Below, in pieces: positions 52,272-60,154 of a stretch of 64,000 bases of DNA (position 1 is its first letter; every line of letters begins with the position of its first letter). Made by a program: the position numbers and the translations under genes. Below the pieces are notes generated by a model. It was not told the origin of the DNA and searched no databases. It was given only the letters and a program-made list of their open reading frames with translations. The stretch covers positions 15,851 through 79,850 of the forward strand of contig NZ_CP100427.1 in assembly GCF_023151555.2 (NCBI RefSeq), in the 5' to 3' direction. This stretch comes from Photobacterium sp. CCB-ST2H9 (GTDB taxonomy: Bacteria; Pseudomonadota; Gammaproteobacteria; Enterobacterales; Vibrionaceae).

Positions 52272-53299
52272 GGCAGCACCTCGGAAAAAAGATGGCGGTA
52301 CCTACGTGAAACATGTTCTCGTGAAAGGGATATTCGCTTTGCGATACCAGAGATCGTAACTTCACCACCAGCAGAAATGACTTTTGCAATTTCATTTTTA
52401 ATGATTGATTCTGTTGACTCGGTTCTCATGTGATGTGTGACGTATGATGTCCGAGACTGCGCTCGAACATTGATAGAACCATTCTTGGCCAACCGGTCAT
52501 TGCATTGTGGATTGAGCCAAAGGCACTCTGTTTTTACAGAGGTCCCCTTGCTCGCCGAAATCTGAGTTTTCTTCTTCTCAAGGCGCCAACCGGTTAGTGT
52601 TTCCGCATATAGGCGGGACTCATATCCACTTAAGACAACCATACCTTCGCAAGACGCCAGCAACTCCAGTAACTCAACATGATCAGCTTCAGACATTTCA
52701 TGCTTGTAAACGCCACGAGTAGAGTCCAGGTTTCGCGTAGAGTGCAAATACGGCGGGTCCACATAAAATAACGTTTCAGGCCCGTCGGCTTGCCGTATAC
52801 AGTCCAGAGCGGGTCTATTTTCGATTGTCACACCGCGAAGCCGGTTGGTTACCCACTTTATGACCGCAGGATAATTTACCCAGCATTGTGCGCTGGTATT
52901 ACTGGCTCGCTTTGCGTCGCATCGAAAGCCGGTTCTGTGGCCAGACGCTGCACCAGTCCCAAATCCCATGGCACTGCGCACGATTGTCCGCCTGGCTTGT
53001 TCTACTGGGTCGTCTGTCTTTTGGTAGGCCAACTTAAATTCATCTCTGCTATACGGTGTCAGCTGACACATTTCGTAGAGTTGCTTTGAGCTTTTCTCAC
53101 AACGAAGTACCTGGAATAGATTGACGACATCAGTGTCCAGGTCGTTATACACTTCGCCATGACTGCGAGGTTTAGACAGCAGAACTGACGCAGCGCCAGA
53201 GTAAGGTTCCACATAGATTTGATGTTTCGGAAAGAAAGAACAAATCCAACTAGAAAGCCGGAATTTACCACCGTGATACCGCAAGATAGGTGTATGCAT
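52268..53299 (-). CDS. D12-class adenine-N6 DNA methyltransferase (Dam-like) with C-terminal extension
   Basis: 343 residues. PILRYHGGKFRLSSWICSFFP is motif X, YVEPYSGAASVLL is motif I and FYVDPPYLHSTR is the catalytic DPPY. The last 60 residues add a helix-turn-helix-like tail (GGEVTISGIAKRISLSREHVSRRYR). It is the first gene of the operon, with an operator motif 137 bp upstream. Dam-type methylation would matter for GATC sites at the origin and pac. Confidence 0.8.
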   Translation of the reverse strand: MHTPILRYHGGKFRLSSWICSFFPKHQIYVEPYSGAASVLLSKPRSHGEVYNDLDTDVVNLFQVLRCEKSSKQLYEMCQLTPYSRDEFKLAYQKTDDPVEQARRTIVRSAMGFGTGAASGHRTGFRCDAKRASNTSAQCWVNYPAVIKWVTNRLRGVTIENRPALDCIRQADGPETLFYVDPPYLHSTRNLDSTRGVYKHEMSEADHVELLELLASCEGMVVLSGYESRLYAETLTGWRLEKKKTQISASKGTSVKTECLWLNPQCNDRLAKNGSINVRAQSRTSYVTHHMRTESTESIIKNEIAKVISAGGEVTISGIAKRISLSREHVSRRYRHLFSEVLP

Positions 53300-53435
53300 C
53301 CGTCCCCCTTATTTACTTGTGCCGTGTTTAGTGGTGTGAAACCATTGGCGTCTTTTCCCTCTCATGACTACTCGTTTAAATTTCATTTCGTGATCACTAA
53401 TTAGTATTTCAAACAATCCGCAATCTAACCACGGT

Positions 53436-53444
53436 GTTAGGAAG
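53436..53444 (-). promoter_or_regulatory. C1-type operator motif upstream of the methylase operon
   Basis: CACTTCCTAACACCG on the minus strand, between the 82-aa gene stop and the methylase start. Confidence 0.6.
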
Positions 53445-53481
53445 TGTATTGAGAGAGCATAACGCCCCCTCAACCTTTGTG

Positions 53482-53730
53482 TTACATGAAAAGTGCAGCT
53501 ATATCCACCAGCTGTACATGCAGTTGTTTTGCCAACTTATAGGGGGTGTACTTGAAATTTTCCTTTAACGAAAGGTACGAACTTTTTGCATCATCTAAAT
53601 GATCAGAATCGCCACTGAGCCAACTTTTAATGTCATCGAGCAGTAACTGTGTTGCTAACTGTTCTACATTGACGGCCGGTAGTGCTGGTGGCTCATGAAA
53701 TCGTATCGCTGAATATCGTGCTTTAACCAT
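53482..53730 (-). CDS. Hypothetical protein (82 aa)
   Basis: A helical protein with a C-terminal YTPYKLAKQLHVQLVDIAALFM that looks like a helix-turn-helix. No family is recognised. It is flanked by operator motifs on both sides. Confidence 0.45.
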   Translation of the reverse strand: MVKARYSAIRFHEPPALPAVNVEQLATQLLLDDIKSWLSGDSDHLDDAKSSYLSLKENFKYTPYKLAKQLHVQLVDIAALFM

Positions 53731-53753
53731 TTTTATTTCGCTCTGTTAGTTTT

Positions 53754-53762
53754 GTTAGGATA
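53754..53762 (-). promoter_or_regulatory. C1-type operator motif (one mismatch) upstream of the 82-aa gene
   Basis: TATCCTAACAAAA on the minus strand, 24 bp before the start codon. Confidence 0.5.
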
Positions 53763-53818
53763 GCAGCATGTAATATACCACGCGCTGCAGCAGAGTTAAT
53801 CACTAATGCAGTGAATTT

Positions 53819-54493
53819 TCATACGTTTTTCAGTTTTCTCTCTACAGATTTGAATGAAATCGAGTAGTTGTAATGCTTAATCATATGAGCCGAAATGTCC
53901 CGATAGCTCTTCTTTTGGCCTCTCAAATTCCGCATTATATCCAGCATGGCCAAGTCTTCTTCTGAGTCGACAAGAACACGGCCGGAAGCTGTTTCGATTA
54001 CCTCTTTCCCGATTGGGACATATCCGCCGGCATAATGTCCGGACAACCGCTGAACATCTTTTGCCGTTCTTGTCCGCTCACGGGACTTAGCCAGTTCAAA
54101 CTCGGCCATAGCCAAGGCGTTCGTGAATAGCATTTTCCTCATCGGATTTTGGATATCAAAATCCCCAAAGTCAGCAGCAGTCATCAAAACTCCTCGATCC
54201 AATACCAGGTCATTGGCCGTTAACAGGCCATCTACTGTATCTCGAAAGAAGCGATCCAGGCGAGTGGCTATAACCACGTCACCATGGTTTAGCGAAGCAT
54301 ATAGAGCCTTACCAGCTTCTCGCTCAGCAAACTCGGTACCGCCCGAGACTGGCACATCGATGAATAGCTTCGTATCTACGCCAGGGAAGCGGCTTGCAGC
54401 AATCTGTGTGCCTTGCATGATTTGAGCATCGATAGACAAACCCGTATCCGCCTGTTGCTTCGTCGATACTCGACAGTAAATGTAAATTCTCAT
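53819..54493 (-). CDS. Serine recombinase (resolvase/invertase family)
   Basis: 224 residues. The catalytic domain has YCRVSTKQQ with Ser near 9, then FIDVPVSGGTEFAEREAG, VVIATRLDRFFRDTVDGL (the conserved R-LDR-R) and EFELAKSRERTR. A short C-terminal helix-turn-helix (KKSYRDISAHMIKHYNYSISFKSVERKL) binds DNA. It may resolve plasmid dimers or invert DNA. I found no invertible fibre segment, so resolution is more likely. Confidence 0.85.
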   Translation of the reverse strand: MRIYIYCRVSTKQQADTGLSIDAQIMQGTQIAASRFPGVDTKLFIDVPVSGGTEFAEREAGKALYASLNHGDVVIATRLDRFFRDTVDGLLTANDLVLDRGVLMTAADFGDFDIQNPMRKMLFTNALAMAEFELAKSRERTRTAKDVQRLSGHYAGGYVPIGKEVIETASGRVLVDSEEDLAMLDIMRNLRGQKKSYRDISAHMIKHYNYSISFKSVERKLKNV

Positions 54494-54513
54494 CTTAGTC
54501 TTGCTTTAAAATG

Positions 54514-54765
54514 CTATTGCTGGGACCACTCAGCCATTTTCCTGATTAGTTTCACATTAATTCCCTCGAATGGAACTATGTACGAATTAGGGCTCTTCAC
54601 GTTGGGATCAAAATGAGCTGGATTAGCCGTTTCAACGGGCTCCAATACAATGATTTCAAAACGGCTTCCATCAAGTTGTTCGAAGCCAACCATCAACTCT
54701 TCGTTAACAGCAAATGTCGTTCCTTTCTCATCTACTGGATACAACGTTAGAGGCATTTGTGACAT
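54514..54765 (-). CDS. Hypothetical protein (83 aa)
   Basis: Soluble and beta-rich (FEIIVLEPVETA..., NSYIVPFEGINVKLIRK). It has no known family. The gene has AAGGAG upstream and shares an operon with the recombinase gene (20-bp gap). Confidence 0.55.
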   Translation of the reverse strand: MSQMPLTLYPVDEKGTTFAVNEELMVGFEQLDGSRFEIIVLEPVETANPAHFDPNVKSPNSYIVPFEGINVKLIRKMAEWSQQ

Positions 54766-54775
54766 TTCGATCTCC

Positions 54776-55255
54776 TTAAATTTGAGGGTATCTGACGATA
54801 CTCTGGCACTTTACAACTCGTGACGATTCACATGAATTCCAATAAAACAACTGGCTCTCCATGAAGATTAGGTATGCTATGTAACAACCATTCCCGGTAT
54901 ACAGCCCGGGTAATGGCTTTCTTTTATACCGCCTTTTTAATACCGGTTCATTTGTTATCGGATTGCATGCTGAAAATAATGCAAGCTCACGAGACTGTCC
55001 TTCCTCGTAATACCAACATGATTTAGGAACAAAAATACGGCCCTCATATTGCTGGTACCATGGCGGCGTGAGTTTGATCGGTGGGTTACCTGCACTGCCT
55101 GACTTATCTATCCCGATAAACCTATCACCAGGATTCAGAACGTCACCACCGGCCAAGACAAAAGGCTCTCTGCGCATGTTAGGTTGATGTTCTTCACCGA
55201 ACTTTACAAACAGGGCAGTATCAGCGCTCGACAACTTGAAATCACTCGGCTTCAT
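54776..55255 (-). CDS. Hypothetical protein (159 aa)
   Basis: Soluble, Cys-containing, no recognised family. It overlaps the upstream gene by 14 bp. Confidence 0.5.
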   Translation of the reverse strand: MKPSDFKLSSADTALFVKFGEEHQPNMRREPFVLAGGDVLNPGDRFIGIDKSGSAGNPPIKLTPPWYQQYEGRIFVPKSCWYYEEGQSRELALFSACNPITNEPVLKRRYKRKPLPGLYTGNGCYIAYLIFMESQLFYWNSCESSRVVKCQSIVRYPQI

Positions 55256-55796
55256 AAATTGCTACCGGCATGAAACACTCGTCGATTACCGGATTATCAA
55301 GCCAGTTCTCAAGGATAGTGAAACGCAAACCTTTCCCGAGCGTTCTAAAGAATCCGTAAGACTTCCATTCGCACGGTGTTTCCGGATCAGTAGCCGCAGC
55401 ATTGCAATCATATGGGTTAGAAGATACACGCTCACAGCTGGGGCATATGAAGCCGTCAGCCGGACGTAACTTCACTTTCATAGCTTCTTTGTCCTGGAAC
55501 ACCAGAACATCAGTCAGTTTGGGGAAATTGGCCTCATTATAGTAATTCGGGTAGGAGATATTCCTTTTTTTCTCCAGAGCCTGAAATACGTCTATTGGGT
55601 TCAAATCCATTTCACTGGCATAGTGCTCACAAATGCCAATTGTCTGTCGTATAAAACCCTCAACACGCTCATCTTCCCCCCAACCAGGATTTGCTGCTGC
55701 CATTTCCCGCACGCTTTTTTCCAACATCGATAACTCTTTTGGAGCCTCAGCGACAGGTCGAGGGTCCCGTGGTGATTCAATTACATCGTTTAACAT
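55242..55796 (-). CDS. Putative zinc-binding protein (184 aa)
   Basis: Contains FICPSCERVSSNPYDCNAAATDPETPCEW (about 113-141), four Cys that could bind zinc. The rest is helical. It overlaps neighbours by 14-20 bp. Function unknown. Confidence 0.5.
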   Translation of the reverse strand: MLNDVIESPRDPRPVAEAPKELSMLEKSVREMAAANPGWGEDERVEGFIRQTIGICEHYASEMDLNPIDVFQALEKKRNISYPNYYNEANFPKLTDVLVFQDKEAMKVKLRPADGFICPSCERVSSNPYDCNAAATDPETPCEWKSYGFFRTLGKGLRFTILENWLDNPVIDECFMPVAIYEAE

Positions 55797-56139
55797 TACT
55801 ACGTGGTTCCTTTATTGCTGTGATTGTGAAAGATCCCTCAGTGCACGGGGTGATGGTCAACTTAGTGGCCAACGAGGTAGCGCAGACCTTCAGGCTGTTA
55901 TCCTCTTTTAGCCAGGCATGAATGACAGCTTTATTTGCCATGTTAAATTGAGCTTCGTCTTGCACAGGAATCGGCGGGGTATTCCAAACGTCTTCTGGAG
56001 CTTGTGCTGAGCAATTATTACACCGAATAAAAACTGAATTGTTTATTTGTCGGTATACAATTCGTTCATGATGTTCACTGCCACTTCTACAAAATCTGCA
56101 ATTCACGGTTTTTCCTTTATGGGTGCTGAATTGCTTCAC
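55777..56139 (-). CDS. Lar-like restriction alleviation zinc protein
   Basis: The N-terminal VNCRFCRSGSEHHERI and IRCNNCSAQAPEDVWN form a CxxC...CxxC zinc ribbon ending in a Trp-Asn, the Lar pattern. Lar proteins relieve restriction by type I systems. The C-terminal half (about 70-120) has no match. It adds a third antirestriction-type gene to this genome. Confidence 0.6.
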   Translation of the reverse strand: MKQFSTHKGKTVNCRFCRSGSEHHERIVYRQINNSVFIRCNNCSAQAPEDVWNTPPIPVQDEAQFNMANKAVIHAWLKEDNSLKVCATSLATKLTITPCTEGSFTITAIKEPRSNVKRCN

Positions 56140-56169
56140 CGTTCAGATTTATGAGCTTTACAAGATGAT

Positions 56170-56427
56170 TCATAATTTCTTTTCGACCGTGATTTTCAAT
56201 GTAGTGAGGTCATAGCCCCGAAGCTCTAACTCTTCCAGGAATGATTCATTCCAGGTCTGACTTGCAAAGCTGTAAGTTTTCCCGCTGACTAGATTGAACA
56301 GTAACGCGCGATCGCAAGATGGGATGCCTTCACCATAAGCAATTACGTGACCAGTGTGGCCCTCAAGGCGCCCATACTGGAGTTTCATTTGCCCCGGCTT
56401 TGCCCGAGGCGTGCCATACCGTTTCAC
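56170..56427 (-). CDS. Hypothetical protein (85 aa)
   Basis: Small, soluble, beta-rich. No family is recognised. It lies 10 bp after the tyrosine recombinase gene and 30 bp before the Lar-like gene. Confidence 0.5.
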   Translation of the reverse strand: MKRYGTPRAKPGQMKLQYGRLEGHTGHVIAYGEGIPSCDRALLFNLVSGKTYSFASQTWNESFLEELELRGYDLTTLKITVEKKL

Positions 56428-56437
56428 AAAACTTCCC

Positions 56438-57070
56438 CTAATTTACAGTGAATGATATCTGGTCAGTGAATGACTTGTTTTTGTCTAAAAATGTTCGAAG
56501 GTAGTGGTCTGTTGCAGATGCTGACGATTGCCCCAACAGTTGAGTGATGTCTCGAAGATCCGCTTTCATCTCTAACAACAAAACTGCGAATGTTTTCCGC
56601 ATTGAGTGAGTCGAAAGTTGATAGGGTAGTCCAAGCTGTTTCGCAATCACTTTCAGAACACGATTGATATACTGAATTGAGATCGCTTTGTTTGGGGGCG
56701 CCAGATGGTGCGTACTCTGAAATAGCAATTTGTGCGTCCCTGTAAACTGCTCTAAATCGTTCAGAAGTGCTTCCAACTCTGAATTCATATGAATAGTGAG
56801 CTCAGACATCTTTTTTGCGTTCGCATGGGTCATACCGTTCGTACGGCGCTTGTTATAAGGCTTAGATTGAACGACAGTGAAACTGTTTCGGTACACTCCG
56901 TTAATCATGACGTCGGACCATGCAACTTTACTGGCATCCACGTAACGTAGTCCTGTCCGAACTTCAAAATCCAAAAGCAAGCGAATGACAGGATTGATTT
57001 TGTCCAATTCGCTGAGGATCTCTATAAGTTGATCCAAATTTTCTACAGGGTAAGCGCGTGCTCCGGCCAT
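56438..57070 (-). CDS. Short tyrosine recombinase (catalytic domain only)
   Basis: 210 residues from an ATG at 57070 (a GTG at 57082 is possible). Conserved boxes: EVRTGLRYVDASKVAWSDV (Arg I), TNGMTHANAKKMSELTIHM (Lys strand), HSMRKTFAVLLLE (His-x-x-Arg) and LGQSSASATDHYLR with the likely nucleophile Tyr. It lacks the N-terminal core-binding domain present in Cre (343 aa). Its place in the order pacA, pacB, C1, recombinase resembles P1, where cre lies near the immunity end. It may resolve dimers or circularise DNA. Confidence 0.75.
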   Translation of the reverse strand: MAGARAYPVENLDQLIEILSELDKINPVIRLLLDFEVRTGLRYVDASKVAWSDVMINGVYRNSFTVVQSKPYNKRRTNGMTHANAKKMSELTIHMNSELEALLNDLEQFTGTHKLLFQSTHHLAPPNKAISIQYINRVLKVIAKQLGLPYQLSTHSMRKTFAVLLLEMKADLRDITQLLGQSSASATDHYLRTFLDKNKSFTDQISFTVN

Positions 57071-57133
57071 GCAATTTCTCACTGTTTTTGTTGGGCTGGT
57101 GGAGTAGTGGGCCGCATTGGCGGCCCTACTGAA

Positions 57134-57658
57134 TTAAGCACACATCTCTTGCGAAAGTGCCAGTTTGATTGTGTCTATGATACGACAAATCAGGGTGTAA
57201 TTCGGGTTGGGTTTTGTCGGCATTTCAATGTGAAAAGCATCGCATCCAAACAACAACCGGCAAGGCGTCGTTGATGTAACCAACCCCCCTTGATCCAACA
57301 TCTTAAAGGAGGCTTTCTCATACAAAGAATCAGCCAACTCACGGGTAATCTTGCCACTACTTCTCGCATCGTTTATGCGTTTACGGATGTCTACCTTCAA
57401 TGCTTCTTCATCAAAAACTTCAGGAGAATGAGGGTCCAGAATCTTGGCCAACTGCTCAGTGCTCTGAGTAACTACAAAATCAGATACCGTGCACTTGCCC
57501 AAGCCTTTCAAATTGGCAGACCACAGAGTTCCTACGCATTCAACATATAGCTTTCCGCGCCCTTGCTCGATGTCCTCCATGAAGACTGAAACAGGATGAT
57601 GATCCTGCGCCCCAGTAATGGATAGCTTCAGGACCTTTGTGAACTTGAAATTAAACAT
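57134..57658 (-). CDS. Hypothetical protein (174 aa), possible regulator
   Basis: Soluble alpha/beta protein with no known family. It starts after an operator motif by 21 bp, has a central ALKVDIRKRINDARSSGKI helix pair, and sits between the TrfB-like regulator and the tyrosine recombinase gene. Confidence 0.5.
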   Translation of the reverse strand: MFNFKFTKVLKLSITGAQDHHPVSVFMEDIEQGRGKLYVECVGTLWSANLKGLGKCTVSDFVVTQSTEQLAKILDPHSPEVFDEEALKVDIRKRINDARSSGKITRELADSLYEKASFKMLDQGGLVTSTTPCRLLFGCDAFHIEMPTKPNPNYTLICRIIDTIKLALSQEMCA

Positions 57659-57679
57659 ATTAATATTCTCGCTGCTTTG

Positions 57680-57688
57680 TTAGGAAAG
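57680..57688 (-). promoter_or_regulatory. C1-type operator motif upstream of the 174-aa gene
   Basis: CCTTTCCTAACAAAGC on the minus strand, a perfect copy 21 bp before the start codon. Confidence 0.65.
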
Positions 57689-57737
57689 GATCGTACAGAC
57701 TTAGAGGCCGTTGTTCGCTGCAACAGGCCACCAGCCA

Positions 57738-57989
57738 TTACACTAGCTTCAGTTGGAATTCTTCAGTGCTTGCTTGATTGAATCGTTCAATATAAGCCAG
57801 CTCTTTCTCAATCCGCTTAATCTTCTTTCTCAATGTGTTTTTAGGTATGCCAGCTGACTTTTCTGCCGCATACATGCTTAGTCCATCAATGAAATACAGT
57901 GACAGCGCATTGGCAATGTCATCCCTGGTTCCCAGGTGCTTACTGATGATCAATAGCTGATCCGGGTTAAACCTGTTTTTCTTTGCCAT
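57738..57989 (-). CDS. TrfB/KorA-like helix-turn-helix regulator (83 aa)
   Basis: The central LYFIDGLSMYAAEKSAGIPKNTLRKKIKRIE (about 31-60) is the TrfB/KorA or PapB-type HTH, in which a 'dG.s..eAa...gi....v...v.ri' pattern is typical. Such small repressors control plasmid maintenance genes. An operator motif lies only 9 bp before its start codon. Confidence 0.65.
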   Translation of the reverse strand: MAKKNRFNPDQLLIISKHLGTRDDIANALSLYFIDGLSMYAAEKSAGIPKNTLRKKIKRIEKELAYIERFNQASTEEFQLKLV

Positions 57990-57998
57990 AAAAAACCT

Positions 57999-58007
57999 GT
58001 TAGGAAA
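57999..58007 (-). promoter_or_regulatory. C1-type operator motif upstream of the TrfB-like gene
   Basis: TCTTTCCTAACAGG on the minus strand, only 9 bases before the ATG. Confidence 0.65.
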
Positions 58008-58120
58008 GATTGGACATTCAAAGTGTTAACCAAATCGAACTTGAATGCAAGTCTTTTTAGTCATGCATGAGTAAATTTAGTCGTATATCTTGAAGGAAGG
58101 TGTGGGGGGGGGATACGCAT

Positions 58121-58146
58121 AAAAAAACCCGCCCTCATGGGGCGGG
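58121..58146 (-). terminator. Terminator of the 192-aa gene
   Basis: CCCGCCC and GGGCGGG form a 7-bp stem with a 5-base loop; on the minus strand a run of seven T follows. Confidence 0.85.
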
Positions 58147-58244
58147 AGAAATCGAGATCGGTTTGTTTTACTTACACTAAGTTAAGGTCCTTTTCGGTTC
58201 TTATCACATCAGCTTACGCTAAATTTAAAGATAGAGATTCTTAC

Positions 58245-58823
58245 TTATGCCATCAGTGACAAATAAGTTGAAACCCTATCGCTTTTCACTTTGTCTCGCA
58301 GTTGTAATGCGATGTTAATGGCCGCGGTGACTTCCGCGTTACAGACCATCTCTTCATAGAACTGGTCCTTACCTTGATCCTTATTGTTTTCTTTTAACCA
58401 GGTCGCTATTTCAGACCAACTCCACAAAGGAGTTTTTCCGTTTAAGCGCTCGACTGGGCAAGGGAAGTTCCCTGCTCCGCGTTCGCCACGGCTGTATCTG
58501 GATAACGCCATTTTGGACACGCCGGATAGCTCTGCCGCGTCTGTTAAGCCGACGTGGTCTCCGGCGTCCACTGAAAGCACTTTGATGCCTTCTACTTTTT
58601 CGGCGTCTTTAATAGCCGAAATCACTGCCTGTTCGTAACTTTCCGCTTCTCTGTAAAAGCTGATATAGAGAGCGTCGCCGTAAAACGATGGTGAGCCGTC
58701 GTCGCAGCCTGCCTCGAATAGGGCGTTTGATACGTTAATTATCTTCTCATCTGTGTCTATACCTGTCAGGGAGGTGGTCAGTGAAAATTCATATGTTTTA
58801 TGCTTCATAGTCAACGTGTGCAT
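58245..58823 (-). CDS. HTH DNA-binding protein (192 aa)
   Basis: A C-terminal helix-turn-helix reads VGLTDAAELSGVSKMALSRYSRGERG (about 91-116), followed by FPCPVERLNGKTPLWSWSEIATWLKE, the layout of MerR/AlpA-type regulators in prophages. The N-terminal 85 residues are a separate alpha/beta domain. It may regulate the palindrome-rich region upstream. Confidence 0.65.
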   Translation of the reverse strand: MHTLTMKHKTYEFSLTTSLTGIDTDEKIINVSNALFEAGCDDGSPSFYGDALYISFYREAESYEQAVISAIKDAEKVEGIKVLSVDAGDHVGLTDAAELSGVSKMALSRYSRGERGAGNFPCPVERLNGKTPLWSWSEIATWLKENNKDQGKDQFYEEMVCNAEVTAAINIALQLRDKVKSDRVSTYLSLMA

Positions 58824-58958
58824 TTTATATTTACCCTTGACTGTAGGGTTTTTATTATAATTTTATCCCACTGTTTTAGTTTGAGATTCAACGTACACTG
58901 GAGGTCAGTTAGTGCCGCCAATCGGCGGCACTTTCGTTATCTTCTATGTCCCAGTGAC

Positions 58959-59153
58959 TCATGGACATTTTGCTGTTTTCTTCAACAAGTCGCGGGCGTG
59001 GTTATCTGCGTTCTTAGGCGAACAAAACACAGTGTGTTGATGTTCTCGATGCCCAAGGTTACAACGCAAAATCCCGTAGACATGGCCATTATTCTTTATC
59101 TGATAAGTCCAGTGACCACAGTTCAGAATTTGGCGCAATGCCTCGTCCAGCAC
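58959..59153 (-). CDS. Small Cys/His-rich protein (64 aa or longer)
   Basis: It reads as real protein: CGHWTYQIKNNGHVYGILRC, then NLGHREHQHTVFCSPKN and HARDLLKKTAKC. Several Cys/His suggest zinc binding or a HicA-like fold, but I cannot name it. A GTG at 59153 is the only usual start; the frame stays open further upstream. It is preceded by a well-formed promoter with operators. Confidence 0.45.
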   Translation of the reverse strand: MLDEALRQILNCGHWTYQIKNNGHVYGILRCNLGHREHQHTVFCSPKNADNHARDLLKKTAKCP

Positions 59154-59230
59154 CTTGTTGGGATGTAGCTTAGCGATAAGCGGCCCTCCATAACATAGTG
59201 TGGTTGATCTCGATTTTTAAAGAACGTCCA

Positions 59231-59246
59231 CAAGACAATTGTCTTG
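59231..59246. promoter_or_regulatory. 16-bp perfect palindrome at the start of transcription
   Basis: CAAGACAATTGTCTTG, located about 12 bp downstream of the -10 of the 59258-59287 promoter, so it would act as an operator. Confidence 0.6.
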
Positions 59247-59247
59247 C

Positions 59248-59301
59248 TTCGGTTACAAGTATAACCGAAAACCGAATCAAATGGCAACACTTGTAACCGA
59301 A
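59248..59301. promoter_or_regulatory. 13-bp inverted repeat spanning a promoter
   Basis: TTCGGTTACAAGT (59248-59260) and ACTTGTAACCGAA (59289-59301) flank a 28-bp spacer. A minus-strand sigma70 promoter, TTGCCA-N18-TATACT (59287 to 59258), lies inside. A repressor dimer pair could loop or block it. Confidence 0.65.
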
Positions 59302-59428
59302 TTCTTTTCCTGTATTCATTTGCAGTATTTGCACACGTTTTATCGAACGAATTTATTCTGGCAAACTTGTAAACCACAAAAAAACAAATCCAATGAAAAC
59401 ATATACTTACCACCAATAGCGGCAGATC

Positions 59429-59464
59429 CTTTAGTTTCATCTTTGCGTAAAGATGAAACTAAAG
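59429..59464. repeat. Large palindrome B (shared core with 46793)
   Basis: CTTTAGTTTCATCTTT and AAAGATGAAACTAAAG are perfect 16-bp arms around GCGT. The core matches palindrome A at 46793. No T-run. Candidate recombination, partition or regulator site. Confidence 0.8.
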
Positions 59465-59649
59465 CATTGATTACCCTGCATGTTGTGTAGTTTGGCTAGC
59501 AGATACCAAAACCTTGAGCGCGTTACAAGGTCACTTTAATGTTTTGATTACAATTGGGGTGAGTGTAGGGTGCCCAGCTATCCGCACATGCAGAGTCGGT
59601 TTTTTGACGAAATATTACCTTGAATGTGACGCCAAAATTTCCTTTAATC

Positions 59650-59675
59650 TGTGTCAGTGCGAGCGCACTGACACA
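59650..59675. repeat. 26-bp perfect palindrome
   Basis: TGTGTCAGTGCG and CGCACTGACACA are 12-bp arms separated by AG, in the otherwise gene-free stretch 59465-59938. No T-run follows. Confidence 0.6.
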
Positions 59676-59938
59676 AAGTGAATATTTCAACTGCGGAAAT
59701 GATTTAAACAGAATTTAACCCTACCCTTCCTTATGAACACTGTTTGTTATCAGGATAAAATCTCATTCAGATAAGGAAAGTCGTTATGCTTATCACGTTT
59801 TAACTAATTGAAATTAAAGATAAGATGTGTATAAAATCCCAGTGGTTTTTTCTTAATAAATTACTCAGTTGACTTTTTTGCCCGGTGGCACTGATATTTT
59901 CAGCCCTTACTCACAATAATTGAATAACGAGCGATACC

Positions 59939-60154
59939 ATGAACACCACGAATTTTGCATCACAACTAGATCCGGTTTTCTTGAATAAACTAGAAGCACA
60001 AATCGGTACGTTCGAGCCTGAATTTCTGGACATAGCAATGTCTTTTTGCCTCCCCATCCTTCCTAACATTCCAACCAAACCAAAAGAATTAAAGGCTTAT
60101 AAATCTCAGTTAGTTATCTTCCTGTCTGAATATTTTGACGTTCCGCTTTCCTAA
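59939..60154 (+). CDS. Small immunity-region protein, coi-like by position (71 aa)
   Basis: A 71-residue acidic helical protein with no recognised domain. In P1 the 69-aa C1 inactivator Coi is encoded just upstream of c1, and this gene has the same size and place upstream of the C1-like gene. Its stop codon is part of an operator motif (TTTCCTAA at 60147). The match is by position only. Upstream, TTGACT at 59869 is a possible -35 without a clear -10. Confidence 0.5.
   Translation: MNTTNFASQLDPVFLNKLEAQIGTFEPEFLDIAMSFCLPILPNIPTKPKELKAYKSQLVIFLSEYFDVPLS
60059..60067 (+). promoter_or_regulatory. Operator-like motif inside the coi-like gene
   Basis: CCTTCCTAACATT on the plus strand, coding. Possibly chance, but it sits in the densest cluster. 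Confidence 0.35.

Noticed and set aside
53819..54493. Serine recombinase as a tail-fibre invertase (Cin-like)
   Set aside because: No inverted fibre duplicate or flanking inversion sites were found, and the gene is over 33 kb from the fibre gene.
59123..59440. Minus-strand ORF of 105 codons in the regulatory gap
   Set aside because: It spans the promoter and operators of the 64-aa gene, and its sequence is not protein-like at its 3' end; the overlapping 64-aa frame looks more real.
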